DNA of 49,079 bases from Candidatus Kuenenia stuttgartensis (GTDB taxonomy: Bacteria > Planctomycetota > Planctomycetia > Gemmatales > Gemmataceae): positions 1 through 49,079 of the forward strand of contig CAMDHK010000006.1 of NCBI GenBank assembly GCA_945897965.1, read 5' to 3'. Shown here one piece after another: positions 17,522-28,016 of this stretch. The stretch's first letter is position 1; every line of letters starts with the position of its first letter. Position numbers and translations under genes: made by a program. The notes under the pieces were generated by a model, which saw only the letters and a program-made list of their open reading frames with translations, was not told the DNA's origin and made no database searches.

Positions 17522-20149
17522 ATGCTATTTAACACGGTTCTTATAATCGGCCTGACTTTTGCAGCAGATCCGCTAGATGATTACCAAAAGGTGATCAAGC
17601 CTCTGTTACAATTGCGTTGTTATTCCTGCCATGGGGCCTTGAAACAAAATAGCAAACTGCGCTTAGATACTGTCTCTTTTATTCTTGCAGGCGCGGGCAA
17701 ATCTAAAATCATTACTCCGGGTAATATCAAGGGAAGCGAATTACTCTCCCGGGTTACTTCGCTGGAAGAATCAGAGCGCATGCCCCCTGAAGGCGAGCCC
17801 GTAACCCCTGCGCAAATCAAAGCGATCGAACGCTGGATTGCAGCGGGCGCCCCCGGGCCTGAAAATGAAAAACCCGAAGTCAGCCCCAAAGACCACTGGG
17901 CTTTTAACTCCCCTGCAAAAGTTGCTATACCAGCTAATACCAACCCGGTCGACTTCTTTACAACAGAGGCTTGGAAGAAAAAGAATCTGCAACCCCAACA
18001 GACCGCAGGCAAGCGCACTCTCCTTCGCAGGTTGTATCTTGATGTGATCGGGTTGCCCCCTCTCGAGGCGGATTACCTTTCTTTTATCAACGACTCTTCC
18101 CCCGATGCGTATGAAAAAATCGTCGACAAGCTGCTTGCAAGCCAACAGTATGGCGAACGCTGGGGTAGGCACTGGCTCGATATTTGGCGCTACACCGATT
18201 GGTGGGGATTAGGCGCAGAGTTACGCAACAGTCAGAAGCACATCTGGCATTTCCGCGATTGGACCATCGAATCACTCAATAACAATCTGCCCTACGATGA
18301 AATGGTTAGGCAGATGATTGCTGCAGATGAACTTAGCCCCACCGATGATAAAAAGTTGCGAGCGACAGGCTTCCTCGCCCGCCAGTATTTTAAGTTCAAT
18401 CATAACTCTTGGATGGAAGAAACCGTCGAGCATACCTTCAAAGCATTCATGGGCCTTACCATTAATTGCGTGAGGTGCCATGATCATAAATATGATCCCG
18501 TAACTCAGGTCGAGTATTACCAACTGCGAGCTTTTTTCGAACCCTATCAAGTGCGTACCGACATGGTTTCTGGGGAATCCGACTTTGAAAAGAACGGCAT
18601 CCCAAGGGTGTTTGATTGCAACCTCGATGCACCAACCTACCTCTTTGTGCGAGGCGATGAGAAGAACCCTAAGAAAGATAAAGCCATCCCTCCGGGTGTT
18701 CCCTCCTTTCTGACATTAGGCGACTTCAAGATCGAACCGGTGAACCTCCCTATTGAAGCACACGCACCAGAACTCAAGCCCATCGCTTATGAAAACGCTA
18801 AGCTTCTTGCAAAGTCAAAAAGTGAAGCAGCATCCAAGGCTTATAGCTTGGCAGAAGAAGCACTCAAATCCATTAAGAAACCCGAAGAGAAATCCTTACT
18901 AGAAAAGAAACTAGCATCTGCAAAGCAAGGATTGGAATTTGCTAACGAGGAAGAAAAAAGTATCGAACCCCGATGGCTTGCAACCAAAGCAAAACTCTTA
19001 GAACCCATGAAGGCGGAAACCAAAGCTAAAGCTCTGCTAGCATCGAAGGCAGAAAAGCAAACCGCCCTGGCTAAAGCAACCTTGGATATTCTAAATGCTG
19101 AGGTTGAACTATTATCTGCTGCAAAAGGCAAAGAAGATGCTGCAAAGAAGAAAGTGGAAGCAGCGACCAAGGCACAGGAAGTTGCAAGCAAGAATGTTGC
19201 TACACCAAGTGAAGTTTTTACCGCTATCAAGGGATCGATAAAGACACTTGAATCGAACCTCGAAAAAGAAGACTCCCGCAACAAGCCCTACCCTAAAACC
19301 AGCACAGGCAGGCGCTCTGCCCTCGCTAAGTGGATGACTGATAAATCCAACCCTCTTACTGCAAGAGTTGCGGTCAATCACATCTGGGCCAGGCATTTCG
19401 GCAGGCCCCTAGTCGATACGGTTTTCGATCTCGGTCGCAAAGGTGCGCTACCCTCGCATCCCGAACTCCTCGATTGGCTTGCTGCAGACTTCATGCAGAA
19501 TAATTGGGACATGAAACGATTGCACCGCATCATGCTTACTTCCAAAGCTTATCAGATGAACTCGAGCACTCTGGGCATGGATAAAAACATTGCCCTCGAT
19601 CCTGATAACAAATTGCTTTGGCATATGAACCCCCGCAGGCTTGAAGCACAAGCTGTTCGCGATTCCATGCTGCAGCTTGCAGGCAAACTCGATACCACGA
19701 TCGGTGGCCCCACCATTCCTTCTGCTGCTCAAAATGAATCTAACCGCAGGGCGCTTTACTTCTTCCAATCCCATAACGAACACAATATCTTCCTTATGCA
19801 GTTTGATGATGCCAATGTGCTCGAATGCTACAAACGCGAGGAAAGCATCCTGCCCCAGCAGGCCCTTACCCTTTCCAATAGCAAGATCGCTTGGTCGATG
19901 GCGGAAGCAATACATACCCAGCTTCAACTAAAACTTTCGCAGGCAAGCGATAAAGAGTTCATACAAGCATCGTTCAGGCTGCTTCTAGGGTCAGAGCCCA
20001 ACGATGCTGAGATCGCCCAATGTCTTGATATCTTTGCAGCTTGGAACAGTGCAAACCCAGTAAAGCAAAATGTAGCGGGCAATGCCCGTGCGAGATTGCT
20101 TTTGGTTCACTCCCTTATCAACCACAACGATTTTGTAACCGTACGCTAA
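17522..20149 (+). CDS. DUF1549/DUF1553 cytochrome-like protein with coiled-coil insert
   Basis: An 875-residue exported planctomycete-type cytochrome protein. After a short signal come PSCyt1 (CYSCHG haem motif near residue 33), then DUF1549 ([31 protein letters not shown]) with a second haem-like motif, [15 protein letters not shown]1553 ([20 protein letters not shown], then [12 protein letters not shown]) ends the protein. Between the two DUFs, roughly residues 420-590, is an Ala/Lys/Glu-rich segment expected to be a long coiled coil; the two sister proteins here have beta-rich inserts instead. It is followed 19 bases later by a DUF1501 gene, the standard partner. The biochemical role is unknown; complex-polysaccharide degradation has been proposed for such pairs. 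Confidence 0.93.
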   Translation: MLFNTVLIIGLTFAADPLDDYQKVIKPLLQLRCYSCHGALKQNSKLRLDTVSFILAGAGKSKIITPGNIKGSELLSRVTSLEESERMPPEGEPVTPAQIKAIERWIAAGAPGPENEKPEVSPKDHWAFNSPAKVAIPANTNPVDFFTTEAWKKKNLQPQQTAGKRTLLRRLYLDVIGLPPLEADYLSFINDSSPDAYEKIVDKLLASQQYGERWGRHWLDIWRYTDWWGLGAELRNSQKHIWHFRDWTIESLNNNLPYDEMVRQMIAADELSPTDDKKLRATGFLARQYFKFNHNSWMEETVEHTFKAFMGLTINCVRCHDHKYDPVTQVEYYQLRAFFEPYQVRTDMVSGESDFEKNGIPRVFDCNLDAPTYLFVRGDEKNPKKDKAIPPGVPSFLTLGDFKIEPVNLPIEAHAPELKPIAYENAKLLAKSKSEAASKAYSLAEEALKSIKKPEEKSLLEKKLASAKQGLEFANEEEKSIEPRWLATKAKLLEPMKAETKAKALLASKAEKQTALAKATLDILNAEVELLSAAKGKEDAAKKKVEAATKAQEVASKNVATPSEVFTAIKGSIKTLESNLEKEDSRNKPYPKTSTGRRSALAKWMTDKSNPLTARVAVNHIWARHFGRPLVDTVFDLGRKGALPSHPELLDWLAADFMQNNWDMKRLHRIMLTSKAYQMNSSTLGMDKNIALDPDNKLLWHMNPRRLEAQAVRDSMLQLAGKLDTTIGGPTIPSAAQNESNRRALYFFQSHNEHNIFLMQFDDANVLECYKREESILPQQALTLSNSKIAWSMAEAIHTQLQLKLSQASDKEFIQASFRLLLGSEPNDAEIAQCLDIFAAWNSANPVKQNVAGNARARLLLVHSLINHNDFVTVR

Positions 20150-20168
20150 TTGCAATAAGAGGTGTCGC

Positions 20169-21629
20169 ATGAATCATCAACGATGTTCGGGAAATCACCG
20201 CAGAGCCTTCCTATCAGATATGGGCATGGGCTTAACAGGCCTTGCTCTTGGTTCGATGTTGCAGAGCGATGGCATTAGCCGTGCTGATTCTTCCCTTCCA
20301 TGGTCGCCACCCAATGGCAAACCCTCTTCCGCAGCCAAGGCTAAAAGTGTGATCTGGTTGTTCATGAATGGCGGAGTGAGCCATCTTGAAACATTCGATC
20401 CCAAACCCGAACTCGATAAATACGCAGGGAAATCGATCGCTGAAACACCCTATAAAGGCACGCAAGACCCCGAGAAACTAAAGCTGGCCCGGGTTACCGT
20501 GGTCAATGATGCCAACGGGCAGCAGCGCAACAAACTCTTCCCCACTCAGGTCGGGTTCAAAAAACGCGGGCAGTGTGGCATGGATGTTTCCGACTGGCTT
20601 CCATACCTAGGCAACTGCGCAGATGACATGGCCATTGTTCGCTCTATGTATACCACCGATGACAACCATGGCGCACAGACCCAGTTTCATTCAGGCAGAC
20701 ACATGCTTGATGGCGAATTCCCAACCTTAGGTGCTTGGGTTCATTACGGCTTGGGGTCTCTCAACGATAACCTGCCCCAGTTTGTCAGCATGGGCAACCG
20801 TGAGTATTGGAACAAGAAAGATGGCCATTATCTTGGACCCATGCATGATGCAGTCCCTGTCAGAGCAGCTTCGGGTAGCCCGCTGGATTTTGGTTCCCCC
20901 GAACGCCCGATCACTCCCGATGAACAAAAGCTAGGCTTCGACCTCGTGGGTAAACTCAACTCCATCCGTGGAGTGGAATACCCAAACGACCCCGCACTTG
21001 CTGCCCGCATCAAAAGCTATGAGCTTGCATTTCGTATGCAAAGGTCGCTTCCCGAAGTCATGGATTTCTCCAAGGAAACCGAAGAGACTAAAAGGGTATA
21101 TGGGATCGACAAGCCTGCCTCCCGCGACTTTGGCAATCAGTTGCTTGCTGCTAGAAGATTAGTCGAACGAGGAGTACGCTTTGTTCAAATTCAACATGGG
21201 GCAGGCGGGGCAGGGGCTTGGGATGCCCATGGCGGACTCAAGAACAACCACTCCAGCAACTGCGCCAAGGTCGATCAACCCATCGCTGGGCTCATTCAAG
21301 ATTTAAAACGCAGGGGCCTTCTCGATGAAACTCTCATTGTTTTTGCTTCCGAGTTTGGCAGAACTCCGGGCACTCAGGGCTCTGATGGGAGAGATCACCA
21401 TATCTATGGCTTCTCTGTAATGATGGCGGGGGGCGGTATCAAAGGTGGCACCGTGCATGGCACTACCGATGAAATCGGCTTCCATGCGGTCGAAAATCGC
21501 CACTATGTTACTGATATTCATGCCACCATCCTTCATCTGATGGGGCTTGATTCCCGCAGGCTCGAAATCCCGGGGCGCAAGCGCTTAGATATCGATCATG
21601 GTAGGGTTATTCCCCAGATCCTTGCATGA
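20169..21629 (+). CDS. Tat-exported DUF1501 protein
   Basis: A 486-residue DUF1501 protein, a branch of the alkaline-phosphatase/sulfatase superfamily. The N-terminus has a twin-arginine signal ([18 protein letters not shown]). Family motifs are [23 protein letters not shown], the Asp/His metal-site region [17 protein letters not shown] and GRDHH. AGAGGTG precedes the ATG. It forms a two-gene unit with the DUF1549/1553 gene upstream. The metal-binding residues appear intact, but no formylglycine cysteine of the sulfatase type is present, and the reaction is unknown. Confidence 0.93.
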   Translation: MNHQRCSGNHRRAFLSDMGMGLTGLALGSMLQSDGISRADSSLPWSPPNGKPSSAAKAKSVIWLFMNGGVSHLETFDPKPELDKYAGKSIAETPYKGTQDPEKLKLARVTVVNDANGQQRNKLFPTQVGFKKRGQCGMDVSDWLPYLGNCADDMAIVRSMYTTDDNHGAQTQFHSGRHMLDGEFPTLGAWVHYGLGSLNDNLPQFVSMGNREYWNKKDGHYLGPMHDAVPVRAASGSPLDFGSPERPITPDEQKLGFDLVGKLNSIRGVEYPNDPALAARIKSYELAFRMQRSLPEVMDFSKETEETKRVYGIDKPASRDFGNQLLAARRLVERGVRFVQIQHGAGGAGAWDAHGGLKNNHSSNCAKVDQPIAGLIQDLKRRGLLDETLIVFASEFGRTPGTQGSDGRDHHIYGFSVMMAGGGIKGGTVHGTTDEIGFHAVENRHYVTDIHATILHLMGLDSRRLEIPGRKRLDIDHGRVIPQILA

Positions 21630-21759
21630 TTTATATCCATCAGAGCGCTATTTCATTGAGAAGTAGTTCTGCGATGCCTAAAATGTATTTAGATGACTTG
21701 GCTTACTTCCAACCCAATACTTGTTATTAAAGTTTGGCTTTCTTATTCAGGTTACCTTC

Positions 21760-24700
21760 ATGAAACGATTATTGCTCTCACTATTAATACTGACTCCCGT
21801 GTTTTGGATTCATGCAGTTGAACCCTCTTCTGCGCCTGTGAGCTTTAATAAAGATATCAGGCCGATCCTTTCGGACAATTGTTTTTCCTGCCATGGGCAA
21901 GGCAAGAGCAAGGGTGAACTTCGTCTGGACACAAGCGAGCATTTTATCAAGGCGGGTGCCTCGGGCGAAAAAGCGGTTGTTCCGAACCAACCCGATGCAA
22001 GCGAACTGGTCAAGCGCATCCTTTCAACCGAAAAAGGCATAGTGATGCCTCCACCTTCCACCAAGAAAACTCTCACCGCTGCGCAGAAAGAAACCTTGAG
22101 AAAGTGGATTGCCCAAGGTGCGCCTTACGAAAAGCATTGGTCCTTCGAGCCCATCAAAGCTCAAGCGCCAGTAGAGAAAAAACCCAATCCCATTGATGCC
22201 TACCTAATCGCAAGGCTTAAAAAAGAGGGGCTAAGCTATGCGCCAAAGGCTGACCCATCTACTTTATTACGCAGAGTTTCCCTCACCCTTACCGGCTTGA
22301 CTCCAAGTGTGCAGGAAATGGAAACCTACCTCGCTGATAAATCGCCCGATGCCTACGAGAAGATGATTGATCGCTATCTTGCATCGCCTAAATATGGTGA
22401 AGAAATGGCTCGCCATTGGCTCGATATCGTTCGCTATGCAGATACCCATGGCTTACACCTTGATAACGAAAGACAGATGTGGGCCTATCGCGACTGGGTG
22501 ATTTCCGCATTCACCAAGAATCAACCCTTCGATCGATTCATGGTAGAACAAGTTGCAGGCGACTTAATACCCAACGCTACCTTGGATCAATTGATTGCAA
22601 CAGGCTTCAACCGTTGCAATGTTTCCACCGGGGAAGGTGGTTCGATTTCTGAAGAGTGGGTGTTCCGTAATGCAGTTGATCGCACCTCGAATTTCATGGA
22701 AGCCTTTCTTGGCCTAACAGGAGGATGCGCGGTATGCCATGATCATAAGTTTGATCCCATTACCGCCAAGGATTATTACTCGCTTTACGCATTCTTTCAT
22801 TCTGCAGCAGATTCGCCCTTGGATGGCAACCAATTGTTGCTTGCTCCAAGTGTCAAGCTGGATCTTCCAGAAACGAAGAAAAAGATCGCAGAGCTTGATG
22901 TGGAACTTTCGACACTACGCAGAAAAATGGAAGAAGAAGCTTCAAAGCTAGCGTATGAAGACCCCGCATTGAAGCCAACAAAGAGCGAAATCAAGGTTGC
23001 AGAAGACATCTGGTTTGAAGATGAATTCCCCAAGGGAAGCAAAGTATTTGCAAGCCCCGGGTTGCCTCTTGAATTAGTCGATGCTAAAAAAGGAAAAGTC
23101 TTTAGTGGTACTAAAGCCATTCGCAGATCCGATGCGGGCTTGGCACAAGATGTTTGTGAAAATATGCCACCGATCACCATTCAAGAAGGCAGCATACTTT
23201 TCGCAAATGTGTTTCTTCAAGATGGCAGACTTCCCAAAGCAATCATGCTGCAATATTACTCCACCAGTTGGCTGCATCGTGCGGTTTGGGGCGACTACAA
23301 CATCATCCCTTGGGGCGCTGCCAATACCACCGAGCGAGTCAACATGGGTCCGCTTCCCTCTGCAGGCAAATGGATTCGTATTGAAGTAGCTGCTGAAAAA
23401 GTCGGGCTAAAGCCTGGCACTGTAGTTAATGGCTTTGCTGTAACCCAATTTGGGGGCATTGTCTTCTGGGATAAAATTGGCATGACTGGCAAGAAAGATC
23501 CCGCTACCGATCCTGCACAATCTTTCGCAGCATGGTGGCAACAACAAACTGGAAGAGACCAACCCGAAGCCACCATCGATGTCGCCATCCTCATCAAACA
23601 AGGCCCCACAAAAACTACCGATAAAGATCAGGTCAATAAGGTTAAGGCTTTCTATCTCGCCAACTATTGCTCTGCAACTAAAACCCAAATGAAACCCTCT
23701 TTAGCAAAGCTTGATGAACTCTCCAAGAAGAAAACCGCATTAGAGCAATCTGCACCAGGCACTGCAATCTTTAGAGAACTACCAAAGCCCCGCGATAGCT
23801 TCGTGATGGTACGTGGTATGTACAACAAGCCAGGTGAAAAGGTTGAACCTAACATCCCTGCGATTTTTCCACCCCTTAAAAAAGCCGACCCAAAGAAACG
23901 AGCAGACAGGCTCGACCTCGCTAACTGGCTTGTCTCCCCAGAACAACCCCTCACCTCCCGTGTGATGGTCAACAGATTTTGGCAGCAAGTGTTTGGCACT
24001 GGCATTGTGAAATCCAGTGGCGATCTGGGAACCCAGGGCGAACTCCCCTTCCACCCCGAGCTTCTCGATTGGCTCGCTTCTGATTTCCGCTCCCACGGCT
24101 GGGATGTCAAGAAACTTATGAAGCTGCTTCTTACTTCCGAAGCCTTCCAACAAGTTACTGCCGTATCTCCCGAGCTACTACGCAAAGACCCCGAGAACAG
24201 GCTGCTTGCCCGTGGCCCGCGTATCCGGCTCGACGCCGAACAAATCCGCGACAACACTCTTTTCACTAGCGGCCTGCTTAGTTTCGATATGGGCGGACGA
24301 GGCACCATGCCCTATCAGCCAGCCAATATCTGGGAACCCGTTGGCTTTACTGGTTCCAATACCCGTAACTACAAACAAGATACTGGCGCCAACCTTTATC
24401 GCAGAAGTATTTATGTTTTCATCAAGCGCACCGCCCCTGCCCCATTCATGGCAAACTTCGATCTGCCTAACCGCGAAGCACTTTGCGCCAAGCGCGAACG
24501 CAGCAACACCCCGCTTCAAGCTCTGCAACTCATGAACGATGTCCAGCATTTTGAAGCTGCTCGAAAACTTGCTGAAAGGCTTATTACCGAGGGTGGTAAT
24601 GATGCTGGAAAGCGCATCGATCTTGCTTATAAAATTATTCTTTCAAGGCTTCCCGCCCCTGAAGAAAAAGCCATTGTGATGGAAGGTTTAGAAAAGCATA

Positions 24701-24855
24701 TCGCCCGGTATAAAGCAGATCCCAAAGCCAGCGCCCTTGTTGTAAAAGTAGGCGAATCCAAAATCAAGGAAGGCATCAACGAATCAGAACTCGCAGCCTA
24801 CACCTTACTTGCCAACACGATTCTCAACCTCGATGAAACCGTTAACCGAAACTAA
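21760..24855 (+). CDS. DUF1549/DUF1553 cytochrome-like protein with jelly-roll-like insert
   Basis: A 1031-residue secreted protein. The signal peptide MKRLLLSLLILTPVFWIHA leads to PSCyt1 with CFSCHGQGKSKGELRLD, then DUF1549 (LLRRVSLTLTGLTP, MARHWLDIVRYADTHG, GCAVCHDHKFDP) and a C-terminal DUF1553 ([32 protein letters not shown]). A short helical stretch at about 365-405 and a beta-rich, lectin-like region at about 416-600 (IWFEDEFPKGSKVF to GGIVFWDKIGM) lie between them. ATG 21760 begins the signal peptide; a TTG at 21721 is in frame but unsupported. Eleven bases separate its stop from the partner DUF1501 start. Confidence 0.93.
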   Translation: MKRLLLSLLILTPVFWIHAVEPSSAPVSFNKDIRPILSDNCFSCHGQGKSKGELRLDTSEHFIKAGASGEKAVVPNQPDASELVKRILSTEKGIVMPPPSTKKTLTAAQKETLRKWIAQGAPYEKHWSFEPIKAQAPVEKKPNPIDAYLIARLKKEGLSYAPKADPSTLLRRVSLTLTGLTPSVQEMETYLADKSPDAYEKMIDRYLASPKYGEEMARHWLDIVRYADTHGLHLDNERQMWAYRDWVISAFTKNQPFDRFMVEQVAGDLIPNATLDQLIATGFNRCNVSTGEGGSISEEWVFRNAVDRTSNFMEAFLGLTGGCAVCHDHKFDPITAKDYYSLYAFFHSAADSPLDGNQLLLAPSVKLDLPETKKKIAELDVELSTLRRKMEEEASKLAYEDPALKPTKSEIKVAEDIWFEDEFPKGSKVFASPGLPLELVDAKKGKVFSGTKAIRRSDAGLAQDVCENMPPITIQEGSILFANVFLQDGRLPKAIMLQYYSTSWLHRAVWGDYNIIPWGAANTTERVNMGPLPSAGKWIRIEVAAEKVGLKPGTVVNGFAVTQFGGIVFWDKIGMTGKKDPATDPAQSFAAWWQQQTGRDQPEATIDVAILIKQGPTKTTDKDQVNKVKAFYLANYCSATKTQMKPSLAKLDELSKKKTALEQSAPGTAIFRELPKPRDSFVMVRGMYNKPGEKVEPNIPAIFPPLKKADPKKRADRLDLANWLVSPEQPLTSRVMVNRFWQQVFGTGIVKSSGDLGTQGELPFHPELLDWLASDFRSHGWDVKKLMKLLLTSEAFQQVTAVSPELLRKDPENRLLARGPRIRLDAEQIRDNTLFTSGLLSFDMGGRGTMPYQPANIWEPVGFTGSNTRNYKQDTGANLYRRSIYVFIKRTAPAPFMANFDLPNREALCAKRERSNTPLQALQLMNDVQHFEAARKLAERLITEGGNDAGKRIDLAYKIILSRLPAPEEKAIVMEGLEKHIARYKADPKASALVVKVGESKIKEGINESELAAYTLLANTILNLDETVNRN

Positions 24856-24866
24856 ATGGAACTCTC

Positions 24867-26333
24867 ATGAATCCTTTCCTAGAAAATCAGATGCTGCAAA
24901 CCCGAAGGCAGTTCTTCGGCAATCAAGGCCTTAGGCTCGGTTCGCTTGCCCTTGGCATGATGATGGCAGAGAACAAAAAATCTCAGGCACAACAAGTGCA
25001 GGTTCATAAACCTGTCGCAGGGTTGCCTCACCACAAGCCCACTGCTAAATCCGTCATCTATTTTCATATGAACGGTGCGCCCTCGCAGATCGACCTATGG
25101 GATTACAAACCCACCCTCAAGGATTTCTTCAACAAGGATCTTCCACCCTCCGTTCAAGGTGGCCAACGACTTTCAACCATGACCAGCGGCCAGGCACGCT
25201 TCCCTGTTGCTCCTTCCAAATTCAACTTCACCCAGGAAGGAAAGTGTGGCAGATGGATCAATAGCGAACTGCTCCCCTTCACCTCCAAAATTGTGGATGA
25301 TATCGCTGTCATCAAATCTGTTTTCACCAACGCAATCAACCACGATCCCGCCTGCACTTTTGTGATGACAGGCAGCGAAGTGCCAGGCAAACCCAGCATT
25401 GGTTCATGGCTAGCTTATGGCCTTGGTAGCGAAAACAACAACCTTCCCTCATTCGTCGTCTTTACTCCACGCTTCCCCGAAGGCAGCAACGGCCAAGCCT
25501 TGTTTACCCGCATGTGGAGCAGCGGTTTTCTTCCTACCCGCTTCAATGGCGTAGCATTGCGTGGCACCGGCGACCCTGTTCTTTATCTTCGTAACCCCGA
25601 AGGTGTTTCTTCCGATGATCGCAGAACCATGCTCGACACCCTGCAAAAACTCAATCAACGCGAGTTGCAGCAATTAGGCGACCCAGAAATCCAGACTCGT
25701 ATCTCCCAATATGAAATGGCTTTCCGCATGCAATCCAGCGTACCCGAACTTACCGACCTTTCTTCAGAAAGCAAACGCACCCTCGAAATGTATGGCCCCA
25801 ATGTTTCCACACCCGGAACCTTCACTCATAGCGCTATCATGGCTCGCAGACTTGTCGAGCGAGGCGTAAGAGTCGTGCAGCTTTTCCACCGTGGATGGGA
25901 TCAGCATTCCTCCCTCCCCTCCCAACTAGGCAACCAGTGCAAAGATACCGAACGAGCAACGGCTGCCCTCGTCATGGATTTAAAACAACGCGGCCTTCTT
26001 GATGAAACCCTCGTAGTATGGGGTGGCGAGTTTGGTAGAACAGTCTACTCGCAAGGCACTCTTACCAAAGAAAATTACGGCAGAGATCACCATCCCAAAA
26101 ACTTCTGCATGTGGATGGCGGGTGGCGGTACCAAGCCCGGTATCTCTTATGGTGAAACCGATGATTTTAGTTACAACATCACCAAAAATCCCGTTAATAT
26201 CAACGACCTTAACGCAACCATTCTTCATTGCATGGGCATTGATCACGAACAATTCGCCTACAAGTTCCAAGGCTTGGATCAAAAGCTTACCGGGGTCGAA
26301 CCCCAGCATGTGATCAAAGATTTACTGTCTTAA
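24867..26333 (+). CDS. Tat-exported DUF1501 protein
   Basis: A 488-residue DUF1501 protein with a twin-arginine signal (QTRRQFFGNQGLRLGSLALG). Motifs include AKSVIYFHMNGAPSQIDLWDYKP, DQHSSLP with the conserved Asp-x-His, WGGEFGRTVYSQG and NYGRDHHPKNFCMWMAGGG. The glycine-rich GGGTKPGISYGETDDF region is standard for the family. It is cotranscribed with the preceding DUF1549/1553 gene and is followed 27 bases later by a small cysteine-rich protein gene that may belong to the same transcript. Confidence 0.93.
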   Translation: MNPFLENQMLQTRRQFFGNQGLRLGSLALGMMMAENKKSQAQQVQVHKPVAGLPHHKPTAKSVIYFHMNGAPSQIDLWDYKPTLKDFFNKDLPPSVQGGQRLSTMTSGQARFPVAPSKFNFTQEGKCGRWINSELLPFTSKIVDDIAVIKSVFTNAINHDPACTFVMTGSEVPGKPSIGSWLAYGLGSENNNLPSFVVFTPRFPEGSNGQALFTRMWSSGFLPTRFNGVALRGTGDPVLYLRNPEGVSSDDRRTMLDTLQKLNQRELQQLGDPEIQTRISQYEMAFRMQSSVPELTDLSSESKRTLEMYGPNVSTPGTFTHSAIMARRLVERGVRVVQLFHRGWDQHSSLPSQLGNQCKDTERATAALVMDLKQRGLLDETLVVWGGEFGRTVYSQGTLTKENYGRDHHPKNFCMWMAGGGTKPGISYGETDDFSYNITKNPVNINDLNATILHCMGIDHEQFAYKFQGLDQKLTGVEPQHVIKDLLS

Positions 26334-26360
26334 TTAAGACTTTTCCTCGAAAGGGAAATC

Positions 26361-26828
26361 ATGATAACACTTCAAATGTTTCGAGCTGCAATCAATAATA
26401 ACCCTGATGCAGCAATGCAATTCATGCTTCCCGATCAAAGCTTCATCGCACCCCACTTCCACATCACCGAAGTGGGCAAGGTTCAAAAAGATTTCATCGA
26501 TTGTGGCGGAACTTCAAGAGCGTTAACTTCTTGCCTACTGCAAATCCTAGTCGCTGATGACACGGATCACAGGCTTAAGACGACCAAGCTTGCTGGCATC
26601 TTCGGCTTCGCAAACAAGCTATTCGCCGCAGATGATATTCCCGTTGAAGTGGAATACGAACAGGATGCGATCTCCCAGTTTCCTATTTCAGATATAGAAA
26701 TCACCCCAGCAGGCCTTTTGTTTGTATTGGGCTCTAAGCATACCGCATGCCTTGCGCCCGATAAGTGTGGCATCGGAATTCCTAGCACTTCACAAAAAGG
26801 TTGCGGCACTAATACCGGTTGCTGTTAA
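26361..26828 (+). CDS. cysteine-rich DUF6428-like protein
   Basis: A 155-residue cytoplasmic protein that resembles DUF6428 from the HFHITEVGKVQKDFIDCGGT motif. Members I recall occur near arsenic-resistance genes, but no ars gene is visible here and the assignment is from memory of the motif. The C-terminal tail is unusually cysteine-rich (KCGIGIPSTSQKGCGTNT followed by GCC), which suits metal or metalloid binding. AAAGGGAA precedes the ATG. It lies downstream of the DUF1501 gene on the same strand and converges on the SGNH hydrolase gene. Confidence 0.65.
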   Translation: MITLQMFRAAINNNPDAAMQFMLPDQSFIAPHFHITEVGKVQKDFIDCGGTSRALTSCLLQILVADDTDHRLKTTKLAGIFGFANKLFAADDIPVEVEYEQDAISQFPISDIEITPAGLLFVLGSKHTACLAPDKCGIGIPSTSQKGCGTNTGCC

Positions 26829-26833
26829 CGAAA

Positions 26834-27460
26834 TCATAGCTTCAGGGCGTTGATCTTCTCAGCTATCGCCTGCGCCAGCGCAAGATGCCCTGCTTCATCT
26901 AGGTGGATTCCATCAATTGCGCTTACTGTGCAATGCTTTGCTGCATCAAGAAAATGTGATGCGGTATTGTTTGCAACTTGCTGCACATGAAAAGCAAGAT
27001 GCTTTGATTTCTCTTCCGCACCAAAGAAAAGATCACTCTTGGAAGGTGCAGGCACGATAAAAGGTGGCGATACCAAAAGTATCTGTGGTGCCTTGCCATT
27101 GATTCCCGCGCCACTTTGCAGAATGGTTGAAACCAACATCGCAACGCCTTCAGAAATATCAAACGCTGATAGTCCAAAGCGATGTTTGCAATCATTTGTG
27201 CCAAGCATCATCACGACTAAATCGATGGGAGCTTGTGAATCTAGGCAGGGGCGAAGGTAGGTCATACCATTCTTGGCTATGCGTGTGGGATCATCCAGCA
27301 CCGTGGTTCGTCCGTTAAGGCCTTCCTCGATAATGAAGGAAGAATTACCAAGAAGGTTTTGCAGAATGCCAGTCCAGCGGATTTGTTTAGGGTAACGATT
27401 TCCGGTGCCGGGCACATAGCCCCAGGTATTTGAATCGCCAAAACAAAGAATGTTTTTCAT
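26834..27460 (-). CDS. SGNH/GDSL-type hydrolase
   Basis: A 208-residue esterase-like hydrolase of the SGNH superfamily, similar to arylesterase/acyl-CoA thioesterase-type proteins. Block I is ILCFGDSNTWGY with nucleophile Ser10, the block III Asn is in MMLGTNDCKHRFG, and block V is DGIHLDEAGH with the catalytic Asp and His. There is no signal peptide from the chosen start at 27460, so it appears cytoplasmic; an upstream in-frame start at 27493 adds residues that do not form a convincing signal. The substrate is unknown. Confidence 0.9.
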   Translation of the reverse strand: MKNILCFGDSNTWGYVPGTGNRYPKQIRWTGILQNLLGNSSFIIEEGLNGRTTVLDDPTRIAKNGMTYLRPCLDSQAPIDLVVMMLGTNDCKHRFGLSAFDISEGVAMLVSTILQSGAGINGKAPQILLVSPPFIVPAPSKSDLFFGAEEKSKHLAFHVQQVANNTASHFLDAAKHCTVSAIDGIHLDEAGHLALAQAIAEKINALKL

Positions 27461-27553
27461 GATCAATCTCGCACAGATAAAGTTCAATTCCACCTAAGTG
27501 TTATTTTATGAAATAAGAAGGAGGGTGGGTAAACGGAAGAAGTATGAGGCAGC

Positions 27554-27582
27554 CCATTCTTATTCTGTTTTATTGCCTTAAA
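27554..27582. repeat. 29-base direct repeat, copy 1
   Basis: The segment beginning CCATTCTTATTCTG and ending TTGCCTTAAA is repeated exactly at 27642-27670, 88 bases downstream. The flanks of the copies are only partly similar. Confidence 0.9.
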
Positions 27583-27641
27583 TCAGATCCACTGCGGCTT
27601 CGCCACCCGTGGTTTCGTCACCCTCGTTGTAAAACGGGGGT

Positions 27642-27670
27642 CCATTCTTATTCTGTTTTATTGCCTTAAA
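27642..27670. repeat. 29-base direct repeat, copy 2
   Basis: Identical to 27554-27582. It leads directly into the CCCAC/GTGGG hairpin at 27677-27694. Confidence 0.9.
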
Positions 27671-27676
27671 GCCCAT

Positions 27677-27706
27677 CCCACTGCGCTTGGTGGGTCTGCC
27701 TTTTTT
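27677..27706 (+). terminator. hairpin followed by T-run
   Basis: CCCAC at 27677-27681 pairs with GTGGG at 27690-27694, followed after six bases by TTTTTT (27701-27706). It has the shape of an intrinsic terminator on the plus strand, yet no plus-strand gene directly precedes it. It could be part of a repeat element or the 3' end of an unrecognised short transcript. Confidence 0.45.
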
Positions 27707-27773
27707 ATTTCTCCTCAATCAAAAACAAGCAAACCATGCTATACTTGTAAATACACAACACCAGAGGTTGCAA

Positions 27774-28016
27774 ATGAACAAAGCATTCGAGCAATTAAAA
27801 TCGCAAACTATCGCACTCTCTGCGCCAGAGCGTGCTAAATTGGTGCAATTCTTGCTGGATTCTCTGGACTCATTTGACAAAGGCCTCAAGGAAGCCTGGC
27901 ATCTCGAAATCAAACACAGATTGGCGGAAATTCATCATGGAAATGCGCTTGATGAAAATACAGTTGGAAGGCCTGCAGAAGAAGTTCTTGCCGACTTACG
28001 ATTGCGCTATCCGTGA
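27774..28016 (+). CDS. addiction-module antitoxin (Unstab_antitox/TIGR02574-like)
   Basis: An 80-residue protein matching the short antitoxin family of ParE/RelE-type modules. It shows SAPERAKLVQFLLDSLD in the first half and GRPAEEVLADLRLRYP at the C-terminus, both hallmarks of these antitoxins. GAGG lies 6 bases before the ATG at 27774. Its stop codon overlaps a GTG that begins a toxin-like frame, the classic gene order of such pairs. The toxin that follows is truncated, so this antitoxin may be an orphan. Confidence 0.85.
   Translation: MNKAFEQLKSQTIALSAPERAKLVQFLLDSLDSFDKGLKEAWHLEIKHRLAEIHHGNALDENTVGRPAEEVLADLRLRYP

Larger units (their letters stand above)
27461..27773. other. intergenic region with repeats upstream of an antitoxin gene
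   Basis: Roughly 310 bases between the SGNH hydrolase start and the antitoxin start. It contains a 29-base perfect direct repeat at 27554-27582 and 27642-27670, each followed by CACTGCG-containing sequence, and a hairpin with a T-run at 27677-27706. The first copy is followed by a GGCTTCGCC hairpin. No gene is visible. Confidence 0.6.
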
